Below are positions 17,186-26,502 of a stretch of DNA of 64,000 bases, one piece after another. Numbering within the stretch: the stretch's first letter is position 1; the number at the start of each line of letters is the position of its first letter. Below the pieces are notes generated by a model that saw nothing but the letters and a program-made list of their open reading frames with translations, made no database searches and had not been told where the DNA came from. This DNA is from an uncultured Ruminococcus sp. (GTDB lineage Bacteria; Bacillota; Clostridia; Oscillospirales; Acutalibacteraceae): assembly GCA_934476515.1 (NCBI GenBank), contig CAKSNZ010000004.1, forward strand, positions 1-64,000, given 5' to 3'. The translations under genes were made by a program, and so were the position numbers.

Positions 17186-17989
17186 TTATGGCTTTTTCAA
17201 AACTCTGACCTGACAGTCAACTGTTAGGTCCAACGAGTTAAGAGAAAATAGCCTTGATTTCTTCTCTTCCTTTATTCTATTAATATGCGGTGTCATAGTA
17301 AGCAAATTTTTTAAATCATCACCTTCTATATGAAGTTTAAAATCTATGTTACCTTGATACAATGTATCAAAAATATCACCAACATCTTTTTGATGTTTAT
17401 CTTGTTTGAAAACAGTATCATAAATCTGCTGTTTCAATTCAATTAAGTGATTATTACCGGCAGTAACTTCTACCACTATACCACCACTTTTTAGCACCCT
17501 ACTATATTCTTCCGGTACTAAAAGTGAGAATATTGCCGTAATTGCATCTACACTGTTATTCTTTATAGGTAGATGGGATGCAGTAGCAACTGCCCAGTTA
17601 ATATCTTTACTTCTGCTACAACACATTCTCACTGCATCTTTAGCAATATCTGTGCCGATAACATTAGCAAAATTTGTTCTTTCCTCAATACCACAAGTAT
17701 AGTAGCCTTCTCCACAACCACAATCCAAGTAGCAATCAAAAGAACTGCAATACTCTTTAATCAAACTTGCAACTTTATCTAAAATTTTCTCATAATGACC
17801 ATTTGACAAGAAATTCTTTCTTGCAAGTAGCATTTCTTTATTATCTCCCGGATGTAAACTTTTCTTTTGCTGAACCGGCAAAAGGTTTACATAGCCTTGT
17901 TTTGCATAATCAAAACAATGGTTATTTTCACATACAAGAGATTTTCCATTTAACTGTAAACTTTCCTTACAAATAGGACAAGTGAACAT
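17186..17989 (-). CDS. 23S rRNA (guanine-N1) methyltransferase, RlmA family
   Basis: 267 residues. The N-terminal zinc finger is CPIC...CENNHC, followed by FDYAKQGYVNLLP, the hallmark of RlmA(I)/RlmA(II). The SAM site is YLDCGCGEGYYT near residue 90. The family methylates G745 or G748 in 23S rRNA; which one cannot be told here. ATG 17989 is preferred over TTG 17998 because GAGGAG abuts the TTG and lies 9 bases from the ATG. It leads the operon with pyk and aroK. Confidence 0.88.
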   Translation of the reverse strand: MFTCPICKESLQLNGKSLVCENNHCFDYAKQGYVNLLPVQQKKSLHPGDNKEMLLARKNFLSNGHYEKILDKVASLIKEYCSSFDCYLDCGCGEGYYTCGIEERTNFANVIGTDIAKDAVRMCCSRSKDINWAVATASHLPIKNNSVDAITAIFSLLVPEEYSRVLKSGGIVVEVTAGNNHLIELKQQIYDTVFKQDKHQKDVGDIFDTLYQGNIDFKLHIEGDDLKNLLTMTPHINRIKEEKKSRLFSLNSLDLTVDCQVRVLKKP

Positions 17990-18056
17990 ATTACCCAACT
18001 CCTCTGTTTATTGTATCACGGGAAAGGTAATACTTCAAGATAAATTAAGGTTAAAT

Positions 18057-18099
18057 AACAAAAAAACTACCCTAATTTTGGCAAAAATTAAGGTAGTTT
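18057..18099 (-). terminator. Terminator of htpG
   Basis: AAACTACCCTAATTTT (18064-18079) pairs with 18084-18099 with one mismatch around GGCA. Read on the minus strand a run of T follows. Confidence 0.85.
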
Positions 18100-18125
18100 A
18101 AAAATTTATTTTTATTTTTCAAAAA

Positions 18126-20021
18126 TTACTTCATCAATGATAGTACAAGTTCACTATATTCAGCAGTATTTTCAATTTCAAGACCTGCCATTAGTTCAGC
18201 CTGTGCAAGAAGTAGTTTACAATAGGACTTTGCCTTTTCCATATCGGTATCAATGTAACCCATCATAGCCTTGATACTGTCACTGTTAGGGTTAATCTCA
18301 AGAACTCTCTGTGCTTTCATACCACCCTCAGGGTTCATCTGAGCAAAGTACTTTTCCATTTCAAAGCTAACTCCACCCTTAGCAGTTAGTACAACAGGGT
18401 AATTCTTTAGCTTTTTACTTACAACAACATCAGCAACCTTGTCACCGAGAGTTTCTTTCATAAAGTTGATTGTACCTTCGCTCTGTGACTTTTCTTCTTC
18501 GGTTTCTTCCTTGTTTTCTTCAGGTAAACCAAGGTCATCGTTAAGAACTGAACGAATTTCCTTTTCACCGTATTCTCTAAGTGACTGCATACAGAATTCA
18601 TCAACTTCATCAGTCATATAAAGAATATCGTAGTCATTTTCCTTTAGAAGTTCAAGTACAGGTAGTCTGTCAATAGACTCAATGCTTTCACCTGTAGCAT
18701 AGTAAATATACTTCTGATCTTCTTTCATATTTTCAACATACTCTTTTAGAGTAATGTTCTTCTTTTCCTTAGCAGAATAGAACATCAATAGGTCTTGTAG
18801 TTCACCTTTATGCATACCGTAATCAGCTACACAACCGTACTTTAACTGAACACCAAATGCTGAATAGAACTTTTCGTAATTTTCTCTATCCTTTTTTAGC
18901 ATTGATGCAAGTTCGTTCTTAATCTTCTTTTCAAGAGTCTTTTCCATCTGCTTTAGAACTCTATCCTGCTGTAGCATTTCTCTTGAAATATTTAGAGATA
19001 CATCAGGAGAATCAACAACACCCTTTACAAAACGGAAATGTTCAGGTAACAAGTCCTCACAGTTATCCATAATTAGGACACCTGAAGAATAAAGTTGCAA
19101 ACCTTTCTTGTATTCCTTAGTAAAGTAGTTAAATGGAGTTTTTGATGGAATAAATAGCATAGCCTTGTATGTTACAACACCCTCAACCGAAGTTGTAATA
19201 ACCTTTAGTGGTGGGTTATAGTCCATAAACTTTTCCATATAGAAGTTATTGTACTCTTCTTCTGTAACATCCTTCTTAGGCTTTTGCCAAATTGGAACCA
19301 TTGAGTTTAGAGTTTCCTTTTCATAGTAATCCTCATACTCAGGATGTTCCTTATCCTTACTGTCTTCCTTTACTCTGGACTTCTTCATTTCCATTTCAAT
19401 TGGATAGTGGATATAGTCACTATACTTCTTAATCAATGAAGATAACTTGTACTGTTCTAGGTACTCATCATAGTTTTCTTCATCTGTGTTATCCTTTAAC
19501 TTCATAATAATCTGTGTGCCAACTGTGTCTTTGTCACATTCTTCAATAGTGTAACCGTCAGCACCTGTTGACTGCCACTTATAAGCCTTGTCACTACCGT
19601 ACTTCTTAGTGATAACTGTAATTTCCTTAGCTACCATAAATGCAGAATAGAAACCTACACCGAACTGACCGATAATATCAATGTCTTCCTTATCGTCCTT
19701 GTCCATTTCTTGCTTAAACTTATATGAACCTGAAGAAGCAATAACACCTAGGTTATTTTCCAAATCATCTTCATCCATACCGATACCATTATCACTAACT
19801 GTAATTGTACGGTTTTCTTTATCTGTACCGATTTCAATTTTGAAATCTTCTCTACTCATGCCAACATTTTGGTCAGTTAAACTCTTAAAACAAAGTTTGT
19901 CAATGGCATCACTTGCGTTAGAAATAATTTCTCTTAGAAAAATATCTCTGTTTGTATAAATTGAATTAATCATAAGATCAAGTAGTCTTTTTGACTCTGA
20001 TTTAAACTGTTTCTTAGCCAC
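18126..20021 (-). CDS. htpG: Chaperone HtpG (Hsp90)
   Basis: 631 residues. GHKL ATPase motifs are FLREIISNASDAIDKL (Asn near 35), VSDNGIGM and GQFGVGFYSAFMV. The middle domain has the conserved Arg in NISREMLQQ. It is a cytosolic ATP-dependent chaperone. GTG 20021 (VAKKQFKSES) is chosen over TTG 20030 because AGAGGA touches the TTG and lies 9 bases before the GTG, and because family members start AKKQFK. A perfect CIRCE element lies 27 bases upstream, so HrcA should repress it. Confidence 0.96.
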   Translation of the reverse strand: MAKKQFKSESKRLLDLMINSIYTNRDIFLREIISNASDAIDKLCFKSLTDQNVGMSREDFKIEIGTDKENRTITVSDNGIGMDEDDLENNLGVIASSGSYKFKQEMDKDDKEDIDIIGQFGVGFYSAFMVAKEITVITKKYGSDKAYKWQSTGADGYTIEECDKDTVGTQIIMKLKDNTDEENYDEYLEQYKLSSLIKKYSDYIHYPIEMEMKKSRVKEDSKDKEHPEYEDYYEKETLNSMVPIWQKPKKDVTEEEYNNFYMEKFMDYNPPLKVITTSVEGVVTYKAMLFIPSKTPFNYFTKEYKKGLQLYSSGVLIMDNCEDLLPEHFRFVKGVVDSPDVSLNISREMLQQDRVLKQMEKTLEKKIKNELASMLKKDRENYEKFYSAFGVQLKYGCVADYGMHKGELQDLLMFYSAKEKKNITLKEYVENMKEDQKYIYYATGESIESIDRLPVLELLKENDYDILYMTDEVDEFCMQSLREYGEKEIRSVLNDDLGLPEENKEETEEEKSQSEGTINFMKETLGDKVADVVVSKKLKNYPVVLTAKGGVSFEMEKYFAQMNPEGGMKAQRVLEINPNSDSIKAMMGYIDTDMEKAKSYCKLLLAQAELMAGLEIENTAEYSELVLSLMK

Positions 20022-20048
20022 TTTAATCAATCCTCTTTTAAATAATTT

Positions 20049-20075
20049 TTAGCACTCTCAACTTTAGAGTGCTAA
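20049..20075. promoter_or_regulatory. CIRCE element (HrcA operator)
   Basis: TTAGCACTC, 9 bases, GAGTGCTAA: an exact match to the CIRCE consensus, placed between the htpG promoter and its start codon. Confidence 0.95.
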
Positions 20076-20086
20076 CTCTATAAACT

Positions 20087-20115
20087 AATATACAACTAAG
20101 GGCAGATAAAGTCAA
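20087..20115 (-). promoter_or_regulatory. htpG promoter
   Basis: On the minus strand TTGACT (20110-20115), 17 bp, TATATT (20087-20092). The CIRCE begins 11 bases downstream of the -10 box. Confidence 0.8.
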
Positions 20116-20188
20116 GAATAAATATTAAAAAATATACATTTTATGAAAAATATACACAATACAGGGCATACTTTTAGTGGTGATGATT

Positions 20189-21283
20189 ATGATAGAAACT
20201 TTAAGCAAGTATAATGTTAAATTTACTGATGAATACTTTAAGAAAGAAATTACTATTCCCGTAATTTACAGTGATGAATACTTAAAATCTAAAACACTTG
20301 ACCTTAACTTAGCCAGGTTATGTTGCACTTTCTGTTGTTGCAGTTATGATGAAGAATGTATGAAAAAGGCATTTTTGGATGCTGAGTTTACCGACATAGA
20401 ACTTCTGTACTTTAAACCACAAGAAAATACTGCATCAATTGCTATAGCAAAAAAGGATAGCAATGTTTTTATTGTTATCCGAGGTACTTTAGGTGAAGAA
20501 TGGTACAATAATTTTCGTACAGGACTTGAGGACACCCATCAAGGATATTACGACACAATAGGTTTTTTAAAGCCACTTATTAAGAAATACATTAACACAA
20601 CAAACAACATTATTTTTACCGGTCATTCCCGTGGTGGTGCATTGGCAAATTTACTGGCATCGGAATTAATCAAAGACGGCAGAGAAAATGTATTTGCCTA
20701 TACCTTTGCTTGTCCTAATGTTACTTCAAAGGATGACACATACAGTCATAGGTTTTCCGATATATATAACTTTGTGTACGAAGATGACTTTATTACCCAT
20801 TGTCCTCTCAGAGAATGGGGTTATAACCGTTACGGTAACACAATTAAATTTAAATTAAGGGATATTAACTACAAAAAGCTGAAAAAATCTTTCAATGAAC
20901 TTTCCGGCAGTAACTTTGTTTCTTTCAAAGATTGCAACGAAAGTGTGGATAACTTTATTGATACCACATTACACCTGGCAAGTAACCCTTATGAATACTA
21001 CCACAAAGGATATTTAGTAGATGAAGAATATATCACCCTATACAAATACTTTCAAATAATTTGTGATATTTTTAATGACAAAGAAAGTTTTTCTGCCGGT
21101 ATAACACTACTTGCCACAAAGCTATCGGAATTTGCACCACTTACCGAATTTCTTTCAAGTGGTATTGATGTACCTATGTTACTTTCTCAAGGTAACGCAA
21201 ACAACTCTTGTGCTATGTTTGCACATTCACCACTAACCTACCTTTCATTATTAAATACCCAGAAAATAAAATTGACCTCCTAG
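20189..21283 (+). CDS. Lipase class 3-like alpha/beta hydrolase
   Basis: 364 residues. The nucleophile elbow is FTGHSRGGALANLLA near residue 150 (GHSRG) and the oxyanion strand is VFIVIRGTLGEEWYNN. This matches the lipase-3/Mbeg1-like group. A likely Asp is in YEDDFITHCPL. No signal peptide is seen, so it is probably cytoplasmic; the true ester substrate is unknown. ATG 20189 is chosen from several start codons by the GGTGAT ribosome-binding pattern used by many genes here. Its TAG stop lies in the loop of the terminator hairpin. Confidence 0.75.
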   Translation: MIETLSKYNVKFTDEYFKKEITIPVIYSDEYLKSKTLDLNLARLCCTFCCCSYDEECMKKAFLDAEFTDIELLYFKPQENTASIAIAKKDSNVFIVIRGTLGEEWYNNFRTGLEDTHQGYYDTIGFLKPLIKKYINTTNNIIFTGHSRGGALANLLASELIKDGRENVFAYTFACPNVTSKDDTYSHRFSDIYNFVYEDDFITHCPLREWGYNRYGNTIKFKLRDINYKKLKKSFNELSGSNFVSFKDCNESVDNFIDTTLHLASNPYEYYHKGYLVDEEYITLYKYFQIICDIFNDKESFSAGITLLATKLSEFAPLTEFLSSGIDVPMLLSQGNANNSCAMFAHSPLTYLSLLNTQKIKLTS

Positions 21284-21300
21284 TGGGAGGTCAGTTTTAT
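21273..21300. terminator. Bidirectional terminator between the lipase-like and DMT genes
   Basis: TGACCTCC (21273-21280) pairs with GGAGGTCA (21286-21293). T-rich tracts follow in both directions. The stop codon of the plus-strand gene is in the loop. Confidence 0.75.
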
Positions 21301-21309
21301 TATAATTTT

Positions 21310-22206
21310 CTATTTAGCTTTTCTGTTTTTAAACATCCACAAATTATTATTATAAGCGAACATAATAATTGCCATTAATATAATAATTCCATAGCCGATA
21401 AATGAATAAACATCCGGTACATCACCGAAAACAATGAATCCTAAACCGGCAGCAAAAATAATTTGGCTATAATCATAAACAGAAACTTCCTTAGCAGGTG
21501 CATAAGTATAAGCTGCTGTAATGCCAAATTGTCCACCGGCAGCAGAAAGACCTGCCATTATTAACGCAAATAACTGAAACGGTGTAAACATCTTAAAGTC
21601 CATTAGCATTAAAGGCAATAATATAACGGTACTAAATCCGGAGAAAAACAGTACTATAAAGCTGCCTTTCTCACCTCTTGTGCCAAGAAGTCTAACCATT
21701 GTATAAGCAAAACCGGCACAAGCACCACCCACAAAACCGGCAAGTGAAGGAAACCAATCTGCATTTGAAAAGTCAGGCTTAATAACAAACAATGCACCGA
21801 TAAATGCACCTAACACAATTAAACCTTGTGGCAAAGTTAACCTTTCTTTTAATATTATAAATGAAAATATAATTACAAAGAACGGTGACATTTTGTTAAG
21901 AATTGAGGCGTCACTAAGTACCAAATGGTCAATAGCATAGAAGTTACACAAAATTCCAAACACCCCAAACAATGACCTTAAAAGTAACGGTCCTAAGTTT
22001 TTAGGGTTAAAGTGAAAACTTTTTCTGTCCTTTAATACCATAAACAAAGCAAAGAAAAACGCTACAAAGTTACGGAAAAATGCCTTTTCACCTGTTGGCA
22101 AGTCACCTGACAATTTTACAAAGAAATTCATAAAGGCAAAGCAAAATGCTGACAATATAATATAGATAACACCTTTATATTTTTTATTAATTTTCAAAAA
22201 CTCCAC
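21310..22206 (-). CDS. DMT-superfamily (EamA) transporter
   Basis: 298 residues, about ten TM helices as two EamA repeats. The first starts GVIYIILSAFCFAFMNFFVKL; the second is about residues 155-285. EamA proteins move small metabolites or amino acids across the cytoplasmic membrane. The substrate is not readable. The start is GTG 22206 with a weak purine-rich ribosome-binding site. It is transcribed away from the trp operon. Confidence 0.85.
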   Translation of the reverse strand: MEFLKINKKYKGVIYIILSAFCFAFMNFFVKLSGDLPTGEKAFFRNFVAFFFALFMVLKDRKSFHFNPKNLGPLLLRSLFGVFGILCNFYAIDHLVLSDASILNKMSPFFVIIFSFIILKERLTLPQGLIVLGAFIGALFVIKPDFSNADWFPSLAGFVGGACAGFAYTMVRLLGTRGEKGSFIVLFFSGFSTVILLPLMLMDFKMFTPFQLFALIMAGLSAAGGQFGITAAYTYAPAKEVSVYDYSQIIFAAGLGFIVFGDVPDVYSFIGYGIIILMAIIMFAYNNNLWMFKNRKAK

Positions 22207-22279
22207 TTCTTTTCCACAAAAATAAAATACATTCTCATTGATAAATTATATCATAATAAAAATTAGTGTCAATTTTCTC

Positions 22280-22308
22280 TTGACATATTTTTGATTTAGC
22301 TTTATAAT
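22280..22308 (+). promoter_or_regulatory. trp operon promoter
   Basis: Consensus TTGACA (22280-22285), 17 bp, TATAAT (22303-22308), directly before the T-box leader. Confidence 0.9.
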
Positions 22309-22314
22309 CTTAAT

Positions 22315-22599
22315 AGTTTAATAATTTGTCACAAACCGTTGATTGAGAGTAAGTACATTTGATGGAGATTTTTAGAGAGTTGTCGGCCGGTGCAAGACAA
22401 TAATTAAAATCATTTGGAATGGACTCAAGAGGGCAGACTGAAATATTTATATAAAGTAGGTACTGACGGAAGCCTTGACCGTTACAACAAGGAGTATGTG
22501 TTAGCATATGTAAAGCGGGTACTATTGTACCAATTTGGGTGGCACCGCAGAAGTTTATTACAGCTTTTGTCCCTTTATCTAGGGACAAGGGCTTTTTTT
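22315..22599 (+). ncRNA. T-box riboswitch leader (tryptophan)
   Basis: A leader of about 285 bases between the promoter and trpE. It has the conserved T-box GGGTGGCACCGC (about 22538-22549), which pairs with the tRNA acceptor end, followed by a competing terminator. Stem I is long and AG-rich, with the likely specifier codon TGG at 22420-22422, followed by AC. A second TGG at 22415-22417 cannot be excluded. Uncharged tRNA-Trp should stabilise the antiterminator and turn on trpEGDCBA. Confidence 0.92.
22562..22599 (+). terminator. T-box regulated terminator
   Basis: AGCTTTTGTCCCT (22562-22574) pairs with AGGGACAAGGGCT (22581-22593), followed by a run of T. It overlaps the antiterminator partner. 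Confidence 0.92.
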
Positions 22600-22633
22600 A
22601 TTATAATTTTTATTAAAAAGAAAGGAGAAACCT

Positions 22634-24091
22634 ATGTATTCACCAAGTTTTGATGAGGTAGCACAGTATAAAGAATATGATGTTATTCCTGTTAGCAAGG
22701 AAATTTATGCTGATGTTATCACTCCCATTACATTATTAAGAAAAATAGCAGACAAATACAAAAACTACTATCTACTGGAAAGTATCGAAGGTGGAGAAAA
22801 GTGGGCAAGATACAGTTTCTTTGGCTTTGACCCAAAGGCAAGACTTTACTGTAAAGACGGTGTTGTTACTATTGAAGGTGAGGGTGCTAAGGTTGTAGAA
22901 ACCAAGAAACCTCTAACAGTATTAAGAGAATACCTAAGTCACTACAAAACACCTACAATCAAGGGTAATCCTCCTTTCACAGGTGGTTTGGTGGGTTACT
23001 ACGGTTACTCAATGATTGGTTATGCCGAACCAACACTAAAGCTAAAGTCAAGTGAATTTAACGACTTTGATGTTATGCTTTGTGACAAAATCATTGCTTA
23101 TGACCACCTAAAACAGAAAATCACTGTTATTGTAAATATGAAAACCAATGACCTTGAAAATCAGTACAACAAGGCTATTAATGATATTGATGAAATCGTT
23201 AAAATGATTAACGACCCAACACCTGTAAGCAAGTTAACTTCTTACAAAGATGTTGAGTTTAAGTCAAACTTCACCGAAGAAGAATATGCCGATACAGTAA
23301 ACAAAACTAAGGAATATATCTTTGACGGGGATATTTTCCAAGCAGTTATCAGCAGAAGATTTGAAACAAAATATGAGGGTAGCCTACTAAATGCTTACAG
23401 AGTACTTAGAGTTACAAACCCTAGCCCTTATATGGTATTTATGAAAATCGGCGAAAATGAAATTATTTCAACTTCACCTGAAACATTGGTAAGATACCAA
23501 AACGGCAGAATGACAACATTCCCTATTGCCGGTTCAAGACCTAGAGGCAAAACAGAAGAAGAGGATATTGCCCTAGAGAAAGATTTACTACAAGACGAAA
23601 AGGAACTTTCAGAACACAATATGCTGGTTGACCTAGGCAGAAACGATATTGGTAAAATTTCAAAATTCAATTCTGTTACAGTTACAGAGTATATGAAAGT
23701 TTTAAGATACTCAAAGATTATGCACATTTGCTCAGAAGTACAAAGTGATGCACTTGATACAGTAGATTCATTTGATGCTATTGAGGCAGTACTTCCTGCC
23801 GGTACACTTTCAGGTGCACCAAAGGTTAGAGCTTGTGAGATTATTGAAGAACTTGAGAAATGCCCAAGAGGTGTTTATGGTGGTGCTATCGGATACGTTG
23901 ACTTTAACGGTAATATGGATACTTGCATAGCAATCAGAATGGCATCAAAGATTAAAGACAAAGTTTATGTTCAAGCCGGTGGTGGTATTGTAGCAGACAG
24001 TATCCCACACAACGAATATATGGAAAGCTACAACAAAGCACTTGCAGTAATGAATGCAATTAAGAATGCCGGGGAGGTTGAAGAAGTATGA
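22634..24091 (+). CDS. trpE: Anthranilate synthase component I
   Basis: 485 residues. The LLES tryptophan-feedback motif is present in YYLLESIEGGEKWARY, and the chorismate-binding core has SPETLVR, PIAGSRPRG, DLGRNDIG, LPAGTLSGAPKVRA and QAGGGIVADS. With TrpG it makes anthranilate from chorismate and glutamine. AAGGAG precedes the ATG. It is first in the operon under the T-box and overlaps trpG by 4 bases. Confidence 0.97.
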   Translation: MYSPSFDEVAQYKEYDVIPVSKEIYADVITPITLLRKIADKYKNYYLLESIEGGEKWARYSFFGFDPKARLYCKDGVVTIEGEGAKVVETKKPLTVLREYLSHYKTPTIKGNPPFTGGLVGYYGYSMIGYAEPTLKLKSSEFNDFDVMLCDKIIAYDHLKQKITVIVNMKTNDLENQYNKAINDIDEIVKMINDPTPVSKLTSYKDVEFKSNFTEEEYADTVNKTKEYIFDGDIFQAVISRRFETKYEGSLLNAYRVLRVTNPSPYMVFMKIGENEIISTSPETLVRYQNGRMTTFPIAGSRPRGKTEEEDIALEKDLLQDEKELSEHNMLVDLGRNDIGKISKFNSVTVTEYMKVLRYSKIMHICSEVQSDALDTVDSFDAIEAVLPAGTLSGAPKVRACEIIEELEKCPRGVYGGAIGYVDFNGNMDTCIAIRMASKIKDKVYVQAGGGIVADSIPHNEYMESYNKALAVMNAIKNAGEVEEV

Positions 24092-24657
24092 TTTTACTAA
24101 TTGATAACTACGATAGTTTTTCTTACAATCTTGTTCAACTTGCCGGTAGTGTAAATCCGGACATTAAGGTTATCAGAAATGATGCAATGACTGTGGAAGA
24201 AATTGAAAAGCTAAACCCAAGCCATATTATTATTTCTCCCGGTCCGGGCTATCCAAAGGATGCCGGTATCTGCGAAGATGTAATCAGATACTTTAAAGGA
24301 AAGAAACCAATCCTAGGTGTATGCCTTGGTCATCAAGCAATTTGTGAAGTTTTCGGTGCAGAAATCACTCATGCTAAAAAGCTAATGCATGGCAAGAAAA
24401 GCACACTAAACATTGACCCAACTTGCAAAATCTTTAATGGTATGGGTGACAAAATGGTAGGTGCAAGATACCATTCACTAATTGCCAAGAAAGAAACTTT
24501 ACCACAAGAATTAATTGTTACTTCAACTGACGATATGGGTGAAATAATGGCAGTAAAACACAGAGATTATGAAATCTACGGACTACAGTTCCACCCTGAA
24601 AGCATATTGACAGTCGGTGGTAAGAAACTACTTGAAAACTTTTTAGACATAAAGTAA
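24088..24657 (+). CDS. trpG: Anthranilate synthase component II (glutamine amidotransferase)
   Basis: 189 residues, a class I glutamine amidotransferase. It has LLIDNYDSFSYNLVQ, the oxyanion region SPGPGYPKDAG, nucleophile Cys in LGVCLGHQAI and the His-Glu pair in QFHPES. It supplies ammonia to TrpE. It may also serve folate (PabA) synthesis, as many Firmicutes share the subunit. No pab genes are in the window. Confidence 0.96.
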   Translation: MILLIDNYDSFSYNLVQLAGSVNPDIKVIRNDAMTVEEIEKLNPSHIIISPGPGYPKDAGICEDVIRYFKGKKPILGVCLGHQAICEVFGAEITHAKKLMHGKKSTLNIDPTCKIFNGMGDKMVGARYHSLIAKKETLPQELIVTSTDDMGEIMAVKHRDYEIYGLQFHPESILTVGGKKLLENFLDIK

Positions 24658-24668
24658 GGATGTAAAAA

Positions 24669-25679
24669 ATGATTAAAGAAGCAATTGTAAAACTAAGTAA
24701 AAGAGAAAATCTTGACATAGATACAACAAAGCAAGTAATGAACGAAATTATGAGTGGTGAAGCTACCGAAGCACAAATCGGTGCATTCTTAACAGCACTT
24801 ATGATGAAAGGTGAAACTATTGACGAAATCACAGCTTGTGCAACAGTTATGAGAGAAAAGGCTCTACACATTAACCCTAAAGTAAAGGTTATGGAAATTG
24901 TAGGTACAGGTGGTGACGGTACAGGTACATTCAACATTTCCACTACTTCGGCATTCGTTATTTCTGCCGGTGGTGTTCCTGTTGCAAAACACGGTAACCG
25001 TTCAATGAGCAGTAAGTCAGGTGCTGCCGATTGTCTTGAAAACTTAGGTGTAAACCTTAACATTACACCTGAAAGAAGTGAAGAAGTATTAAACCAATGT
25101 GGTATGTGCTTTATGTTTGCACAGTGTTATCACAAGTCAATGAAGTATGTTGCTAAGCCAAGAAAAGAAATTGGCATTAGAAACATTTTCAATATTCTTG
25201 GACCTTTAACAAACCCTGCAAGTGCATCAATGCAAGTTATGGGTGTGTTTAGTCAAGATTTATGCGAACCATTAGCACACACTCTTATTAACCTTGGTGT
25301 TAAGAAGGGCATGGTTATTTACGGTTTAGACGGTATGGATGAAGCTACTGTTACAACAAAGACTTATTGTTCAGAAATTCGTGACGGTAAGGTACATTCT
25401 TACTATATTACACCGGAAGAAGTGGGACTAAAGACTTACCCAATGGATGACCTAATCGGCGGTAACGGCAAAGAAAATGCAGAAATCACTTTGGATATTC
25501 TTACAGGCAAAGAACAAGGTGCAAAGAGAGATATTGTACTGCTAAACTCAGGTATTGCATTTTATGTTGCAGGTAAGGCAGACTCTATTAAGTCCGGTGT
25601 TGACTATGCAAAAGAAATTATTGACAGTGGCAAGGCTTTTGCTACTAAGGAAGCATTTGTTGCTTTAACTAATGAATAA
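24669..25679 (+). CDS. trpD: Anthranilate phosphoribosyltransferase
   Basis: 336 residues, with the PRPP-binding EIVGTGGDGTGTFNIST, KHGNRSMSSKSGAADCLE and GPLTNPA. It transfers phosphoribose to anthranilate. It starts 11 bases after trpG. It is a separate gene, not fused to trpG. Confidence 0.97.
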   Translation: MIKEAIVKLSKRENLDIDTTKQVMNEIMSGEATEAQIGAFLTALMMKGETIDEITACATVMREKALHINPKVKVMEIVGTGGDGTGTFNISTTSAFVISAGGVPVAKHGNRSMSSKSGAADCLENLGVNLNITPERSEEVLNQCGMCFMFAQCYHKSMKYVAKPRKEIGIRNIFNILGPLTNPASASMQVMGVFSQDLCEPLAHTLINLGVKKGMVIYGLDGMDEATVTTKTYCSEIRDGKVHSYYITPEEVGLKTYPMDDLIGGNGKENAEITLDILTGKEQGAKRDIVLLNSGIAFYVAGKADSIKSGVDYAKEIIDSGKAFATKEAFVALTNE

Positions 25680-25690
25680 GTGAGATTGAT

Positions 25691-26485
25691 ATGACAATAC
25701 TTAACGAAATTGCAGAATATACAAAGAAGAGATATATTGAGCAAGAAAAGGTTGTACCTTTTGAAGAAATCAAAAGTAAAGCCCGAAAGATGGACAGCAA
25801 CACAGGTTTTCCATTTGAAAAAGCTTTAGCAAAGGAAGGACTTTCCTACATATGTGAAGTAAAGAAAGCAAGTCCCAGCAAAGGTGTTATTGCAGAAAAA
25901 TTTCCTTATAAGGAAATTGCCAAAGACTATGAAAAGGCCGGTGCATCAGCAATTTCCTGCTTAACCGAACCAAAATATTTTAAAGGCAAGAATCTGTATC
26001 TTGAAGAAATCAGCAAGGAAGTTTCTATTCCTATTCTGAGAAAAGATTTTACAGTATGTGCCTATCAGATTTATGAGGCAAAGGTAATCGGTGCATCTGC
26101 TATACTACTAATATGTGCAATTCTTACCGAAGAAGAAATTAAGGAATACTTAAACATTGCAACTTCTCTTGGACTATCGGCTTTAGTTGAGGCTCATACA
26201 GAAGAAGAAGTTAAAATGGCACTAAACTGTGGTGCAAAAATTATCGGTGTTAACAACCGTAACCTAAAGGACTTTACAGTTGATATTAGCAACTGTATCA
26301 ACCTAAGAAAGCTTGTTCCGGAAAATATTTTATTTGTTGGAGAAAGTGGTATCAAAACAAGCACAGACATTGCTAACCTAAAGAAAGCTAATGTAAATGC
26401 TGTTTTAATCGGTGAAACACTTATGAGAAGTGAAGATAAATCAAAGGCTCTTACTGAGCTTAACGGTGAACCATTACATAAATAA
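25691..26485 (+). CDS. trpC: Indole-3-glycerol phosphate synthase
   Basis: 264 residues, a TIM barrel with the conserved [42 protein letters not shown] and [10 protein letters not shown]. It makes indole-3-glycerol phosphate from CdRP. The length is that of a single domain, so the isomerase TrpF is not fused here, and trpB follows after only 17 bases. Confidence 0.96.
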   Translation: MTILNEIAEYTKKRYIEQEKVVPFEEIKSKARKMDSNTGFPFEKALAKEGLSYICEVKKASPSKGVIAEKFPYKEIAKDYEKAGASAISCLTEPKYFKGKNLYLEEISKEVSIPILRKDFTVCAYQIYEAKVIGASAILLICAILTEEEIKEYLNIATSLGLSALVEAHTEEEVKMALNCGAKIIGVNNRNLKDFTVDISNCINLRKLVPENILFVGESGIKTSTDIANLKKANVNAVLIGETLMRSEDKSKALTELNGEPLHK

Positions 26486-26502
26486 GAAAAAGGAGAATTA
26501 AT

